Positions 28,588 to 41,822 are shown, numbered from the stretch's first letter. The stretch: DNA of 64,000 bases from Lepturacanthus savala (GCA_030544235.1 CM060474.1:3304898-3368897); one strand, 5' to 3'. Numbers and translations are program-made. Notes: a model not told the origin generated them from the sequence alone.

Positions 28588-28945
28588 TTCAGAGCTGTAA
28601 CAATTAATCAATTAAACGATTATTTGCCAACTTTTACATTAATCACCAACTAATTTGATAGTCAATCAATTGATTTGAATTATTTTTAAGAAGAAAATGT
28701 CCAAATTCTCTTCTTCCAGCTTCTCAAATCTGATTATTTTCTGGTTCATTTAGTTTTCTATAACAGTAAACTTCATTAGAGAGGTGATGAAAGTCCATTA
28801 TGGACTGTTGGTCTGGACAAAAAAAAGACATTTTAGGTCGCACTTAAACATTTTACACCATTTTATGAACCGAACAATAAATGGTTTAATTGTTTGAATA
28901 AACGATAGATTAATCAACTAGTCGTTAGTTGCAGCTTTCATTAAA
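28588..28945 (-). mobile_element. MITE-like element, inverted copy
   Basis: Minus-strand copy of the family at 12325. It starts AGAGCTGTAACAATTAATC and ends TCGTTAGTTGCAGCTTTC, with the shared TGGACTGTTGGTCTGGACA and TTTTAAGAAGAAAATGTCC blocks inside. Confidence 0.8.
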
Positions 28946-29816
28946 AGTGACACCGAAATGTTTGACTATGACCATTTCACATCTACCTCATTAGTGAGGT
29001 TATTATTGTTAAGGAAAACTAGCAAAACAATAAAAACTAGAATAATAAAGGCTTTGGACTAAACTAAAATCACAGCTGTGAAACCTCCCTGTACCACAGT
29101 CTGGATCTTTTTCTATAAATTCCATTTATTCAAATTAATATATAATTTGAATAATATAATATAATTAATATATAATGTATATTAATATATAATGATATAA
29201 ACTCCATGTTGAGGTCAGACGACTGTCTACAAACCAATCAGTATGGAGAATAAGGAGATGCAGCCCATGTAGCTGATGGAGTTATGTGAAGTAGTTTTGA
29301 GCGGTAAAACAAAACATTGGTTTGGTTTTGGTTCAGACGTTCAGGTGTGAACAGGCTGTTGTAATAGTAAAGATGTTGACTTTCATATAAAAAGTGAGTA
29401 TCTGGCTGTAGACTTTAATCTGTGTTGTGAGGTGTTAAAGCAACTTTATTCCAACATCAGTTTTCATATCATAAAAAGAAGAAAACAAACGGCTCAGAGC
29501 TACAAACACATTTTCACTGTTGTTGCCTGTTTTTTTTTTTTACAAGCAGAGCATTGAGCTGCCAAAAGAAAGAAAGATGCTGATGACATAAAAATGCCAG
29601 ATGCTTCTAATCTGGGCTTTATTAAATGTAGATGCTAAAGTCATAACGGTACACAGCAGGGGACCCCCCCACACACACACACAAATACGTACACACACAC
29701 ACACACACTCCCCTCCCTGATGTGCAGGGAGGGTTTATCCAGGATTTAGCAGCAGAGCTGGGCAGGAAAACAGCAGTTGCACTAAGATCACACAAACAGG
29801 ATGTCCGGGATACTGT

Positions 29817-29819
<3 letters not shown>

Positions 29820-29885
<66 letters not shown>
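29820..29885. repeat. (CA)n microsatellite
   Basis: Pure CA tract of about 65 bp. Confidence 0.97.
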
Positions 29886-29886
<1 letters not shown>

Positions 29887-30565
29887 GTGGAGGAGCTCAG
29901 GGACAGTGAGTGGGGGCTGCACAACCACTCACCATCATGACTGCAGTCACACGCCTACAACAAACAAACAAAGACGATCTTATTTCTCTTCCCCGGGTCA
30001 TCGCCTCTCTCAGCTGCGATAACATTAAAAATAAAAGCTCAGTGGTGAAATCAGGAGACGTCCCTCCGATTCACAGCCAAAATTCAATTCACCAACACAG
30101 AAAACAACTAAACAATTGGTCAGCAGGGGAGTTTATTGCCTTGGAGATTATTGTGTATTATTGTGATGATGACGAGTGAATAACTCTTAAAACAATTAAA
30201 CTAACCAGTTACAAAGCTTATTTGAATATTTTTCTAAATAATTGATTTAAAATGTATTATTTTAAACCATGCAAATACACCATAGCTTTTTGACAAACAA
30301 GTTATTTAAAGGTCCTATACTGCACTTTTCTAGGTGATATACTAACATGATATACTTGCAATTTAAAGCACAAAAATGTAACTGTAGTTTTACAGAGCTT
30401 CTCAAGAGCCTCGCTGGAGTATGTTTTGAGTTTTTGATGCATTGAATCTTTTTTTAATCCAGTAGACCTTATTTAGAGTAAAAAAACATGCAAGTGGTGA
30501 TTTGCATGACATGGAAATCGGGATCATCAGGGTTCATACACATTTTTATAAATACATTTGTATGA

Positions 30566-30932
30566 CGGGGCGACACAGTGGTGCAGGGGTTAGTGCTGTT
30601 GCCTCACAGCAAGAAGGTCGCAGGTTCAAGACCTCCTTGGTCCTGGGTCTGGGACCTTTCTGTGTGGAGTTTGCATGTTCTCCCCGTGTCTGCGTGGGTT
30701 TTCACCGGGTACTCCGGCTTCCTCCCACAGTCCAAAAACATGCTCAGGTTAATTGGCAACTCTAAATTGCCCATAGGTGTGAGTGTGTGAGTGAATGGTG
30801 TGTGTGCCCCACGATTGGCTGGCGACCATCTGGGGTGTATCCCTGCCTCTCGCCGCAACGCGCTGGGATAGGCTCCAGCAGACCATGTGACCCTAATGAG
30901 GAATAAGCAGGTATAGAAAATGACTGACTGAC
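30566..30932 (+). repeat. tRNA-like SINE, copy 3
   Basis: Complete copy, close to copy 2. Box-B-like GGTTCAAGACC lies near 30623 and the tail is AAAATGACTGACTGAC. The flanks carry a 13-bp direct repeat ACATTTGTATGAC (about 30554-30566 and 30930-30942), a clear target-site duplication, so this is a relatively recent insertion. Confidence 0.92.
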
Positions 30933-32255
30933 ATTTGTATGACTTTTCAAATTTTCCTGACCATATATTCTTTGAAATGTCTGTTTATATTCAAAATTTT
31001 CTATAAAATGTCTGAAAATGTCTTTCACTGTTTCCAGAAGATTATTATTGATACATCATTCATGTGGACAGAAAGGAAGAATTTCATTGTACAGAGAAAC
31101 TTGTTTCTACACTGTGCACATGACAATAAACACTTTGAATCTTGAATCTTGAAATGAAGTAAATATTCCAGTATAAGTTTCAGCCTGTTATCCACCAAAC
31201 ATTAAAGTGTAGCCCTTTTTCACGGCAGCCATATTGACATGAACTAGTAGGTTAATACAGATGTTACTAATGACACTAATTAAGGCCCAATATCAGCACC
31301 TGACTCTGTTTGACCTGAATTGAATTTGACCTTAATTAGTATCAATGGTATCTTTTTTTAATTTTTTTTATTCTATATCATTTCCAGGATTTGAATGATT
31401 GTACAAATAATTAATCATAAAAAACACATTAATCCTGAGCTGCAGCCTCCTGTTATATGTTGCTATGTATCCAACCTTATTGTTTATTGTTCACAGTACT
31501 CATATCCTCTTCTGTTTGAAATCTACTAATAACCAACCAATGTATTTTTATTTCTTCAGAATGAAAATCTCTTCGGCAAGATGGACTTGTGTGAGGATTT
31601 AAGGCCATTAAAGAGTTTCATGTTTGGGGTCAGCGACCCCGGTGACCCTGGTGGTCTCTGCCTGTACCATCAGCTCCAGCTGACACTGCTGCCATGGATC
31701 AGTGGAGGTGAGGAATTTCGAGTTTCCTGTAGAAATTCCAGGCAGGAATATTTCATTTTTTCTCAAGACTTTGCCATTCCTCACTTCAAACCAGCTTTGT
31801 TCCATGTCTGTATGTATATCTCTCCCTCACACACACACACACACACATACAGTGTAGGTATTATTGAACACACAGTTTAAATAATTTTTATATGAGGTTG
31901 TTCAGGTCAGTCTCTGGCACAACTGAATGTTCCAGAGGCACAAGAGCTTTGTGGGAGACATCGTGAAATGTAAGCATCCGAGTGAACAAGTAGGCTACCA
32001 CTCACTGCTATACAAGGCTGTAAAAAGGCATATTACAGTGGGGGAACAGAGCTGCATTTACAGCACGCGCACACGCACACACACACACTCTGAATATCCC
32101 AGAGGCATATCACAACGAAACCAAACAAGCAGGCCACAGAGCAAACTGCCTTATTAGCCGCGCTGATCTGGGCAGCTACAATGCCTTTAAAGGATCATCA
32201 GACTCAGATTGATACCAGGTCGCCTTAAACTGACTTCAGAGAGACGCGCTGGCGG

Positions 32256-32293
32256 CAGGAGGAGGTGGGAGGAGGTGGGAGGAGGTGGGAGGG
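32256..32293 (+). repeat. G-rich decamer array
   Basis: Three exact tandem GGAGGTGGGA units plus partial ones. The G-run spacing could allow a G-quadruplex on the plus strand. Confidence 0.8.
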
Positions 32294-32425
32294 CACACAT
32301 CCACCCTCAATGCTGTCAGCTACACTAAACAATCTAGCTCTTTTTGCTGAATTAACAACAGGCATGACAACCTCTTCTTGCATGACTGAAGCTGTTTATG
32401 TGTGTCGTGTGTGTGTCATGTGTGA

Positions 32426-32456
<31 letters not shown>

Positions 32457-33374
32457 ATGTGTGTGTGACTCAATAATTCAGACACAACCACTGTCAGCAA
32501 GCATCTTAAATAACTTGAGGTATAACGTGAATTTCCTATGACATCAGCAGCCCTTCAGTCAGATTGAATTTCTCTTTTTTTTCCAAATTTCATTTCAGTT
32601 CGGAAACAAAATTCACAAAGGACTCCATCAATTTATTAGGACTTTGTCCAGCTGGTAACAGATATCAGCGTTTGGCTGAAAACCTCCAGTGTCTGGTAAA
32701 AAGCTCTATCGAGTATCCATGACGATACTGTAGTTATCCAGAGTCGACTCAGTGTATATTTAAAGAACAGCTGGAACAGATGTGGAAGGTTAAAGCTGAC
32801 GTGGTCCCGGTGGTAGTCAGACATTTTTTTAAATTTTTGTTACTAGATGACAGATAGTTTTGTTTTTTACTGTCCAGATTAAATCATAAAATCCTCCACA
32901 AACTAGTCACTTAAATCTTCTGCATCCAACACGTAGGAACTTGTATTTTTCAGAGTTGAAGACAACACAACTGATATCATCAACTCTCCAAACTCTCTTT
33001 AAATCAGGAATTCCTAAAATGCCAAAGTAACAGAACATTATTGGGATTACGTGACTGTAACATGATTACTGAACATAAAATTATAATCCCTGAGGCACTG
33101 AGGACAATAGAGGAAAGTGCAGTTTACACCGTTCACGACCTATTTCTTAGGTGAAAAGTGAAATATTTTCAACTGAAACAGCTTTTTTCTGTGAATCTTT
33201 CAGAGGAGCCTGATGGTGACACAGTTTCTGGAGATAAATACTTTTTAGCAGCACAAAAGAACCAAAAAAACTCAACAAACCCAGATTATAGTGAGATGGC
33301 TCCTGAAAGGAAACTATATACATGGCAGAATAATACTAATAATGCCAGAAACTATAGCCTATATACGGGTTCTA

Positions 33375-34215
33375 GTCATACAATTAGAATATCATAAAAA
33401 GTTGATTTATATTAATAATTCCATTTAAAAAGTGAAGCGTGTTCATTATATTTATTTGTTACACATATACTGATATATTTCAAATGTCCAATCCAAATTC
33501 AACATTGCAGAAAATTTGAATATAACTTAAGACCGACACAAAAATGAGATTTCTAGAAATGTTGGCCAACTGAAAAGTATGAACATGAAAAGTATGAGCA
33601 TGTACAGCATTCAATACTTGGTTGGGGCTCCCTTGTCGTGTATTACTGCAGCATTTCCACCTGACATGGAATCAATTGGTCTTTGGCACTGCTCAGGTGT
33701 TATAGGAAGGGCCTTCAGCTCTTCTGTATTATTGGGTCTGGCCTATTGCATCTTCCTCTTCACAACATCGCTTAGATTTTTCTATGGGGTTAAGATCAGG
33801 AGAGTTTGCTGGCCAGTTAAGAACAGGGGTACCATGGTCCTTGAACCAAGTCCTGGTAGCTTTGGCACTGGGTGCAGATGCCAAGTCCTGTTGGAAAATG
33901 AAATCTGAATCTCCAAACAGTTGGTCAGCAGCAGGAAGCATGAAGTGCTCTAAAACTTCATTGTAGACGGCTGTGTTGACCTCAGACTTCAGAAAACACT
34001 GTGGACCAACAACCAGCAGATGACATGGCACCCCAAACTATCACTAGCTGGAAACTTTACAATCAACCTCAAGCGACATGGATTCTGTGCCTCTCCTCTC
34101 TTCCTCCACACTCTGGGACCTTGATTTCCACAGAATATGCAAGATTTATTTTCATCAGAGAACATAACTGATGTTTGAAAATAAAAAGTCATTGTCAAGT
34201 GGGGAGTGGGATAAA
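33375..34215 (-). pseudogene. Tc1-like transposase remnant
   Basis: Minus-strand frames carry the C-terminal half of a Tc1-type DDE transposase: FIFQQDLASAPSAKAT (second catalytic Asp), TWFKDHGTP and NSPDLNPIE (third catalytic residue). There are 34 residues between the Asp and the Glu, the DD34E spacing of Tc1 elements. An upstream segment near 34190-34100 (FSDENKSCIF, VWRKRGEAQN) is in another frame, so the gene is frameshifted, and no N-terminal helix-turn-helix was seen. The low-coordinate flank (33360-33480) resembles the flank of the copy at 57560 in nfyb. Confidence 0.8.
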
Positions 34216-35670
34216 TCATAACTCACACTGGTTTAGGTCTTGGAGCCACATATCATTTACTCATGCTCCAAGCTGTGACACTGAACCTTTAAAAAAAGGT
34301 GAAGTCTTAATATGCACAGAAAAAGTCATTGTCTCCCTTTAACAAATATCAGTTGAACTCGGAAGCATTGCTGCCTCTTTGCTTCCTGTCTGCTCCAGGA
34401 GATCAGTCCTGGCTGGAGTCTAATGGTCTATGTCTAACTCCAGGTCTGTTCTCCTCACTGGAAACAGCCATCAGTTACTGCAGGAGCAGAGAGTTTTACT
34501 CACACTGTGGAGACTCCTTTGCTTTTGGAATATGCTTTTTCCTCAGTTTGTGAGTGTATGTGTGTGTGTTAAGGCCTGTGTGTGATAGCACTGCGTCTCC
34601 CCCTCCTTCTGTTTCTTTTACAAGAGGTCACAACCCCGCGGATCCTGAAAGAGAGGTGAGAGTTTACACTGGGAGGCCAGACGGGATTCCCGAGACCTCC
34701 AAACATGCCTGAAACACAGAGATGCTGCCTGGAACTTTATCTGATAGATGACAATAGCACACTGATGTGTGTGTGCGTGTGTGTGTGAGAGAAGAATAGG
34801 GAGACAGAAAATGGGAAAACATGTTGATAGGATTATTGTGAAAGAGGGATGAAGTCATTTAGGAAAGCAGGTAAACAGATTGAGATGCAGATAAGCAGGC
34901 AGGCTGTAAAGGAAGTCAGCACACACACTAAACACACACACACGTTATTCACCAGGATCTGTCTCACCTGTATAATCACCCCTAAATACACACTGCAGCA
35001 TTAAAACTTATGACCCAGCTCACACACACACACACACACACACCCTGCTTTAGACGTCTCCTCTTCAATCAGAGGCCTGGATGCAGCAGCCTGTCATCAC
35101 CACCAAAAAATAAAACATCCACTTTGTGACCCATGTTTGTGTGTTTGTGTGTGAGAGTGTGTGTTGTGTGTGTCAGGCACAAGCTGATGCAACGCCGGTA
35201 GAGGTTGGCACGACCCTGGGAGCAGGATCTAGGGGTCCTTGACAGGCGTATAATGGAGTCTTGGTTCAATTTTTACAATCAATTCCCTCACTGTGAGCGT
35301 GTTTAATGATGTACAATAGAGGAGAGGTCTCTCTCTGTTCAATATCTCCAGTGAGGTAATTATTTACTAAATCATATCCCGACTACAGGGGCCCTCCCAG
35401 GTTGGAGTTCCCTACAGCAGGATCTAATTAAAGCTTTAAAGGGTCAGTTCAACTAAGTTATAAACAAAATTAATTTACCAATTTGGTAGTTAAACCTCTT
35501 CAGTCCACGATTGACCATAAAGTTAAACAACACAGATCGATATGATAACATACTGTAGCCTGATGGATACTACATTTACGTAAGCACTGATATTTCAATG
35601 AGACTCTTAAATTGTCTCCGCAACAAAAAGGGAAACACTTGTTGTAATATATTTTAATAGATATAAATAA

Positions 35671-35916
35671 GGCGACATGGTGGAGCAGTGTGATCCCACC
35701 TCCCACAGTCCAAAAACATGCTGAGGTTAATTGGAGACTCTAAATTGCCCATAGGTGTGAGTGTGTGAATGAATTCTGTGTGTGTACGTGTGTCCCATGA
35801 TAGGCTGGCGACCTGTCTGGGCTGTATCCTTGCCTCTCGCTTGTACTGCGTTAGGATTGGCTCCAGCAGACCCCCGTGATCCTAGTAAGGAAAATGCGTG
35901 TATATAAAATGACTGA
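35671..35916 (+). repeat. tRNA-like SINE, copy 4, internal deletion
   Basis: Starts AAGGCGACATGGTGGAGCAG, then jumps to CTCCCACAGTCCAAAAACATG, so about 130 bp including box B and the central body are missing. The 3' part is complete up to AAAATGACTGATT. An imperfect TAAATAAG repeat on both sides may be the target-site duplication. Confidence 0.85.
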
Positions 35917-36004
35917 TTAAATAAGACCCTTATAAGTCCTTATTATAATTATTATAATGATTTATTAATAGTAGTAATATCATTATAAACATTTATTGAT
36001 GGAT

Positions 36005-36260
36005 TTAGAGCAGCTATGATTAGTCAATTAATCGATTAGTTGTCAACTATTACATTAATTGCCAACTATTTTGATAACCACTGATTTGACAGTCAATTAA
36101 TTTGATTTCTTTAGTTTTAGTAAACTGATGAACTTTGAGTTGTGGACTGTTGGTCTGGACAAAAAAAAAGCGATTTTAGGTTGAATCTTCAGCTTCAACG
36201 AATCGATTAATCAATAGATTAATGGACTATCAAAATAGTTGTTAATTGCAGTTAGACTAA
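36005..36260 (-). mobile_element. MITE-like element, inverted partial copy
   Basis: Contains GTGGACTGTTGGTCTGGACA and TTTTAGGTTGAATCTTCAGC in the same order as the 28588 copy. The left part is shortened. No coding capacity. Confidence 0.7.
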
Positions 36261-37399
36261 TTAGATTATTAGACATTTAGAACCTATGAGAACATTATAA
36301 CGACATTCCTTTTTACATATTACTAATGCTTATTACAAGAACCTTAATATGTTTTATATATTTGCCCATATATATTTTAGAATACGACATATTTACTCAT
36401 CAAAAGTTTATATTCATCTTTGAAGTGAAGCTATTGACAGCGGCAGACATGTGGTCCAGTTATTGATCTGTTTACTCTTTGCCACATGCAGAAGTTTTGG
36501 CACCATCACGTCCATTTAAAATCATTGATTGAATTATATTATAGAAGGATATTGTTTAGAAATGTAAAACTACCGTGTTATTCTGCCTCAATAATACACA
36601 TGAAATAGATCAAATATGGTGTAAATGAATGAACTTCAGTCTGTTTTGAATATTTGAGTTTTTCGATGTGTGTTACACGCCAAAAAAAAACCTGTGAAGC
36701 CGTTTTTCTCCCCTGAAAAAGTGGCTTTAATGATTTTTTTTGTTGGCGATTAAACATTTCATGTGTCCAGCAGCTGCAGCCGCAGCAGTGACTCACAGGG
36801 AGAGAGAAGCCTCCTGGATGTGTTCTGTGACAGAGCGTCAGGTGGAGTTTCATGCTGCTCTAATGATATTCTGCTGTATCTCATGCTGCATCTGTGTCTG
36901 AAGCTCTGAGCTTTATCTGCCTTCACATCACCCTGGTAAATCAGCCACAGAACATCTCAGACACTCTGACTCCAGCATCAGCGTTACAGGATTCTCTTTT
37001 CTTTTCTTCTTTTTTTTTTGCTGCTTTTGAATGAATCGGTTTCTGTTAATGGAAAAAAAATATTCAAAGCGTTTGTTTTCTCCTCCTGGACAGTCGTTGC
37101 GCTCCTTTGCGCGTCAGGCTGCTTTTATTTTGGCTCACAGAGCCTCTGCTTCACATGTATCAGATCACAGGGGCGTTGATGTATTCAAATTAAATTAGGC
37201 AATTATCAAAATAGGATTTAACATAATTTATGCTAAAATCACCGCCGATCTACCAGGAGGATGTGGTGAATTCTTAACTGCGGGCTCCGGTCGCGCACCG
37301 ATCACATCATTTATCCTAAATGCTCCCTAAAGATGCTTTATTTTTAGATTTGGTCTCCGAGTTCATTTCTCGGTTCTGTCCACTGTCCCTTTGCTCATG

Positions 37400-38220
37400 A
37401 TCCAGATGTTAAGAACCGCTGGAACGCCTCAGCTCTGACGTACCACCTTTGCCAAAATCCCCGTTACCCAAACGTGCCACGTTTTGTGGAGACAAAGCTG
37501 CTCGCTGCTCGTCGCTCCGCCACTTGTCAGCTGAGAGTAAAAACAGCGCCTTGTTGCGTCCAGAACGCACAAACCAGCGGACATACTTCCACCAACAAAA
37601 AGCGCAACAAGACGGCGGCAAGCGGCGGCTCCGGTGCCACATCAGAGGCGTAAAACGGTCCCGGTGGATGATTTACGCGCTCACACTACACAACTATCAA
37701 TTATGTATGTTGCTGCGTTACTGTACAGTCTCAGCAAATCGATGTGTCAACATGCCAGGAGGCGAGATGCTATACATCAACACACAGGCTACACACGAGC
37801 TCGCACGCACGCACGCACAAACACACACACACATCATGATCTGAGAAAGAAGAGAGGAGAGATCCTACCTGGTTGGAACATACTTTGGAAATAAAAGATG
37901 ACCAGAATAAAGGATCCCAAACAAGTGGCAAAAACCATCCGGCAAATCCTGCTCATCCTCATCAGCTCGCTCAGAGTCTGTTTCATGGCGGGACGGAGGC
38001 GGCTGGAGGCGGCGGGCGGCTCGGGCAGAGGGGGAACGAAGGGCCGGTGTTTCGCCAGAAAGCTCCGGGGCTCCGTGGTACTGATGAGGATTGTCCGCCG
38101 GTCAATGAGCTGAAAGCATCCAGCACGGAGCGTACCACTGCCTGGCTGCGGGAGGGGGAGGAGGGAAGGGGGGCGGCGCCCCCTCCGCTCCGAGGAAATG
38201 AGCGCGTCCAGATGTGCGCT
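37400..38220. other. GC-rich CpG island at chst11 5' end
   Basis: A CpG-dense stretch in an otherwise A+T-rich region. It overlaps the first coding exon and predicted 5' UTR of chst11 and extends into the start of intron 1. Long chance frames here are due to composition. Confidence 0.75.
37869..37986 (-). CDS. chst11: chst11 first coding exon (partial gene)
   Basis: First coding exon of carbohydrate sulfotransferase 11 (chondroitin 4-O-sulfotransferase 1), the Golgi type II membrane enzyme that transfers sulfate from PAPS to C4 of GalNAc in chondroitin. The ATG at 37986-37984 (context CCGCCATGAAA) opens MKQTLSELMRMSRICRMV, then the signal-anchor FATCLGSFILVIFYFQSM, then FQP. This is nearly identical to the start of vertebrate CHST11: a short cytoplasmic tail followed by the single membrane segment at about residues 17-36. 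The exon ends in phase 1 at a CAG|GTAGG donor. The stem and catalytic domain, with the PAPS-binding loops, lie in later exons not seen in this window. The neighbouring thioredoxin reductase gene matches the human gene order CHST11-TXNRD1-NFYB. Confidence 0.93.
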
Positions 38221-38242
38221 TCAATGGAAGATCCCTTTTATA
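37987..38242 (-). promoter_or_regulatory. chst11: predicted chst11 core promoter and 5' UTR
   Basis: A TATA box, TATAAAAG on the minus strand at 38242-38235, lies about 250 bp upstream of the chst11 ATG and at the edge of the GC-rich island. It would place a transcription start near 38205-38212 and give a GC-rich 5' UTR of about 220 nt. This is prediction from position only; a TATA box within a CpG island promoter is not the rule. Confidence 0.4.
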
Positions 38243-39611
38243 TTTAAAATACTACAATTATTACTATTACTACTTTCCTGGATTAAAAGTAGAAATATTG
38301 TCGTTAAACGTACTCAAATACACGTAAAAGTCCTGAATTGACAATTTTTCTTCAGTAAAAATATAGACATGTTATCGGTGACTTGTACTAAAAGTGCAAA
38401 TTGTTATATTACTATTTTTAACCATAGCTATATGAGTATTTTAATGTTTGAGTTTATCAATGTTTAGAGAATTAGAGATACTTTGAGTAGATTAGTACTG
38501 CATCATATTGTGTGGCAGGTTTTACTCAAATTTACGCAAATTTAAAAAAGGACTCAGAATTACTTTATTAATCCAAAGGGGAAATTGCTTTTAGTACAGC
38601 TCCAAGTCAAGCTGACTATAACAGCAATAGAACATTAAAGCATTTTCATGTGGAGTGAATATAAAGTAGCATCACATGTAACAACCAGCTACTCAAAAAT
38701 ATATATAATAAAAAATGAAAAACGGGGTCCGGTATTACATTTGTAAATATGTCTTCCTCTGCTTTATCAATATTTGATGCTAGTACATGTGCTTTTGTAC
38801 TGCCTCATACCTGCACTTTTTCTGGATCCCACTTTTTTACAATTAGCACAGCCCAGTCCAGTTTTGTTCATAGTCAACCAGGGATAAGCTTTTTTTCATT
38901 TTAAACTGAGATTCGGTCTTGATTTTCCCCCTGTTGTTTCATCCCATCATCAGATTCTGTATTCTTCTCATAGTCTTCCTGATCCTTGTGTGAGTCATCC
39001 TCATCATTCCTGCTGATAGGTGTCTAGCATCAATAATACTGCTGCTACTTGTGCATCCGTGTCTGTCTTCACACTGTTCTCCTGAAGCAGTTTTTGCTTG
39101 TTTAGGATCTGACTGTTTAAGGGAGTTTAAGTAAACTGTGTGCACGCACTCCCCCCCCCCCCCCCCCCCCCTTTTCCTTTCCGTAATAGACAAACATTTT
39201 TCTCATTTGAGGAAAAGACCAAAAATACAGACACAAAAGCTGAACCCAATTTTATGTGATTATTTATTTAAATAAATATAGTCACTTTTTTCCATTGTGA
39301 CATGATCCAACATCTGAGGTTCCAGATCTTGTTGAGACATGGTCCGGTTCAAATTAAGCCTTGGTAATAACTCAACTAAGTAACAAGTGTGGTTCAGTAT
39401 TTTGTTCATTTCTAAAGTCAAAACAGTTCAGTGAATGTTATTAAAGCCCAAAACTTTAAATAATGGACTGAAGCTGAAAAATAATTTCCAATTTTATAAT
39501 TTAAAACCATCTAGCATAACTACACTTCTATCTATTCACTGTTATTTCAACACTTCCCACAGGTGTGTTGATGATGCAGCGATTCAGGTAAACGACAGTT
39601 CGTCTAATACT

Positions 39612-39698
<87 letters not shown>

Positions 39699-41640
39699 TT
39701 TTATATATATTTTACTTTTATATATAATATATTTTTGTTGTTGTTTACTGATTTGGCATCAATGTAAAATACTACATTACTAGCAAAGGTCCTGCATGAA
39801 AAATCCTACTTAAGTAAAAGTACATCATTCTATCATGAGTTTAATCCTAAATAGTGTAGTAAAAGAAATGTATTTGTTAGTTTTGTTAAACTTTGTTTAC
39901 ACAACTTTGTTTATGCATTTTATTTTGTCATGTTTAACATTATGCATACATTTGTTTTTATTTGTATTTCACACTTGATTTGTATGTTCCCCATGACAAC
40001 AAAACCCTTTTGAAATAGTACATCTAACAGCAATTTGCCTGCACGGGAAGTTATAGCATTAGTACTAGTAGTAATGCCAAATAGTTACAGATTTTATAGT
40101 AGTGGTTGTTTTATTGCAATAAGTTTTTCAATTTGTCTCAGTTTAATAGCTTTTTCTTTGCAGTCTGACAGGCTGCAGTGAGGATCGCTTCATTTTGTTT
40201 CACATATAGCTACAGTGCCACCTGGTGGTCAGAGAGGATAATGCACAAAAGTCAGTGTAACACTAACCCTCCACAGTCCAAGATCAGCATATGTAGCCTT
40301 TTAGTGTAAAAACATCCCCCAAAGTGCTAAACCACAAAATGTAATACAAATCTGCAAATTTAATGTAATAATCCCACAAATATATTAATATTCCCAACAA
40401 ACACAATACTTAACTTCCTGTATTGTAACAGTAATAAACAGGCAAAAACCTACAGGACTAGAATATGTGGTAAGAAAATGATGCCTCTTGAAGACATTAA
40501 GAGTTAGAAACTTGTAGGATGTTATCACAATTGTGAAATCCACAAACCTAACAGTCACCACAGTTGCAGGAAACGTCATATTCCGTACGTGGGATTATTG
40601 CATTAAAAGCTGCAGATCTGTATTTGTTTGTGTTTTACTGTGTAGGATGTTTTTATGTTGGTAGGTTCTAAACGTAGCCTCTTTACCTTTGCTGTGAGAC
40701 CTGTTTTGTATTTTTAGGCATAAGCCAAGAAAAAAAGAAAAAAACTCTGGTGCACTTTTTCTAATTAGGATATCTGTCTTACACACTTCGGTCTGTCAAG
40801 TGTAGAATCAGACGGTGGTCTGGACTCTACCCTTGAAAAATGTGCACCTAATTGTTTCTGCTACAAAGTTCAGTAGATCACAGCACCACACATGCATCAG
40901 TGCAACAATAGCAGGGACGGATTGATGAACCTCTCCATCCGTGACAAGCTGCATCACATGAATAGAATTAAAATGACGCCCTTGCGAGGGGGGAACATAT
41001 GACTCAAGCTCACAGATGTACATTTTTTTAATTAAAATGCAAAGTGAAGAGCTGTAGTGGCAGCGAGGGAAACTCTGAGGGTCAGCGGCAAGCTTTTCAT
41101 TTGTATGAGACACTTCACTTAATGATCTGCATGAATATTCAACAGTTGTTTTTAAGACGGTTTCTGTGCTCGGCGGCGCTGAATATAAAAGAGGAAAAAC
41201 AAACAGGGGAGAGTGAGTGCATCAGGAAGTCTGGCTGAATGTCTCAATGAAGGCACCACATGCATCAAGTAAAGAGAGAGGATTCAGCGATAAACACTAT
41301 TAATTTGTGTAATTCTCTAATCCTCCTCCTAGTTCATTATACAAAATTAAGGCTGTAAAACCCTCGAGGCTCGAGCAGAAGCAATAAAAACACAGCGTAG
41401 AAGCCTGAGCTGTTACTCCATGTAAATGCATGAAATCCTAGAGTCTTATCGCTCTCCTGCAGCCTTTAAAAACTATATTAAATCTTACAGAGGCTTTCAA
41501 AGCCAGAACCTTAGGGAGCATCTTATATTCCCAAAGTTTAAAGCTGGCATTAATGGTTCTGCACATGTGCAATTATGCTTGAAGTTTCCTACAAATTGAC
41601 AAACAAACAAAAACAGAAGTTTAGACAAAAACTGACAAAA
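38243..41640. other. intergenic DNA between chst11 and txnrd-like gene
   Basis: No gene seen. It contains AGTAC-type repeat fragments (38250-38490, 39770-39850), a TTTATTAATCC-type repeat fragment (38556-38640) that also occurs at 61945, a poly(C) run of about 22 (39150-39171), a (TA)n tract (39615-39690) and otherwise unremarkable A+T-rich sequence. The 3' UTR end of the thioredoxin reductase gene must fall in its upper part, but no clear AATAAA on the minus strand marks it. Confidence 0.6.
39614..39692. repeat. (TA)n microsatellite
   Basis: TA tract of about 78 bp followed by degenerate TATATTTTTATATA sequence to 39735. Confidence 0.97.
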
Positions 41641-41654
41641 AACAGGTAGGGAAT

Positions 41655-41730
41655 CTGTGGCAGTGGGTCAGTCTCCGCCCACCTGTCCATCAGGATTCAG
41701 GTGGAGACGTCATCGGACGGTCAGTTCACC
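41655..41730 (-). promoter_or_regulatory. SECIS element of the thioredoxin reductase-like gene
   Basis: Read on the minus strand, ATGA (41713-41710) starts the 5' half of the kink-turn core. Twelve nt later comes an unpaired AA (41697-41696) in the apical loop, and the 3' half TGA is at 41670-41668. Between them CGTCTCC and ACCTG pair with CAGGT and GGAGAC, and the apical TCCTGATGGA can form a small extra stem, so this fits a type 2 SECIS. The spacing of 12 nt between ATGA and AA is within the family norm. It lies 116 nt after the in-frame TGA at 41831-41829, in the 3' UTR, where eukaryotic SECIS elements act through SBP2 and eEFSec. I checked only pairing by eye; no energy calculation was made. 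Confidence 0.85.
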
Positions 41731-41822
41731 GTCCTGCCGCTGTTGACTCCTTGGTGTCATCACCAGCATTTTCCTGCCGTCTTACACTGTTGCCATAGGC
41801 AACCGTGATTGACAGCAGGAGA

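Noticed and set aside
30502..30858. Frames of 70-88 codons on both strands
   Set aside because: They lie inside a SINE copy and recur with the same sequence at the other SINE copies.
31581..31880. 99-codon frame beginning Met-Asp-Leu-Cys
   Set aside because: It ends in a CA tract, has no recognisable domain and no splice context; probably chance.
37449..38247. Plus-strand frames of 124 and 131 codons in the GC-rich island
   Set aside because: They are antisense to the chst11 first exon and 5' UTR, which is clearly coding on the minus strand.
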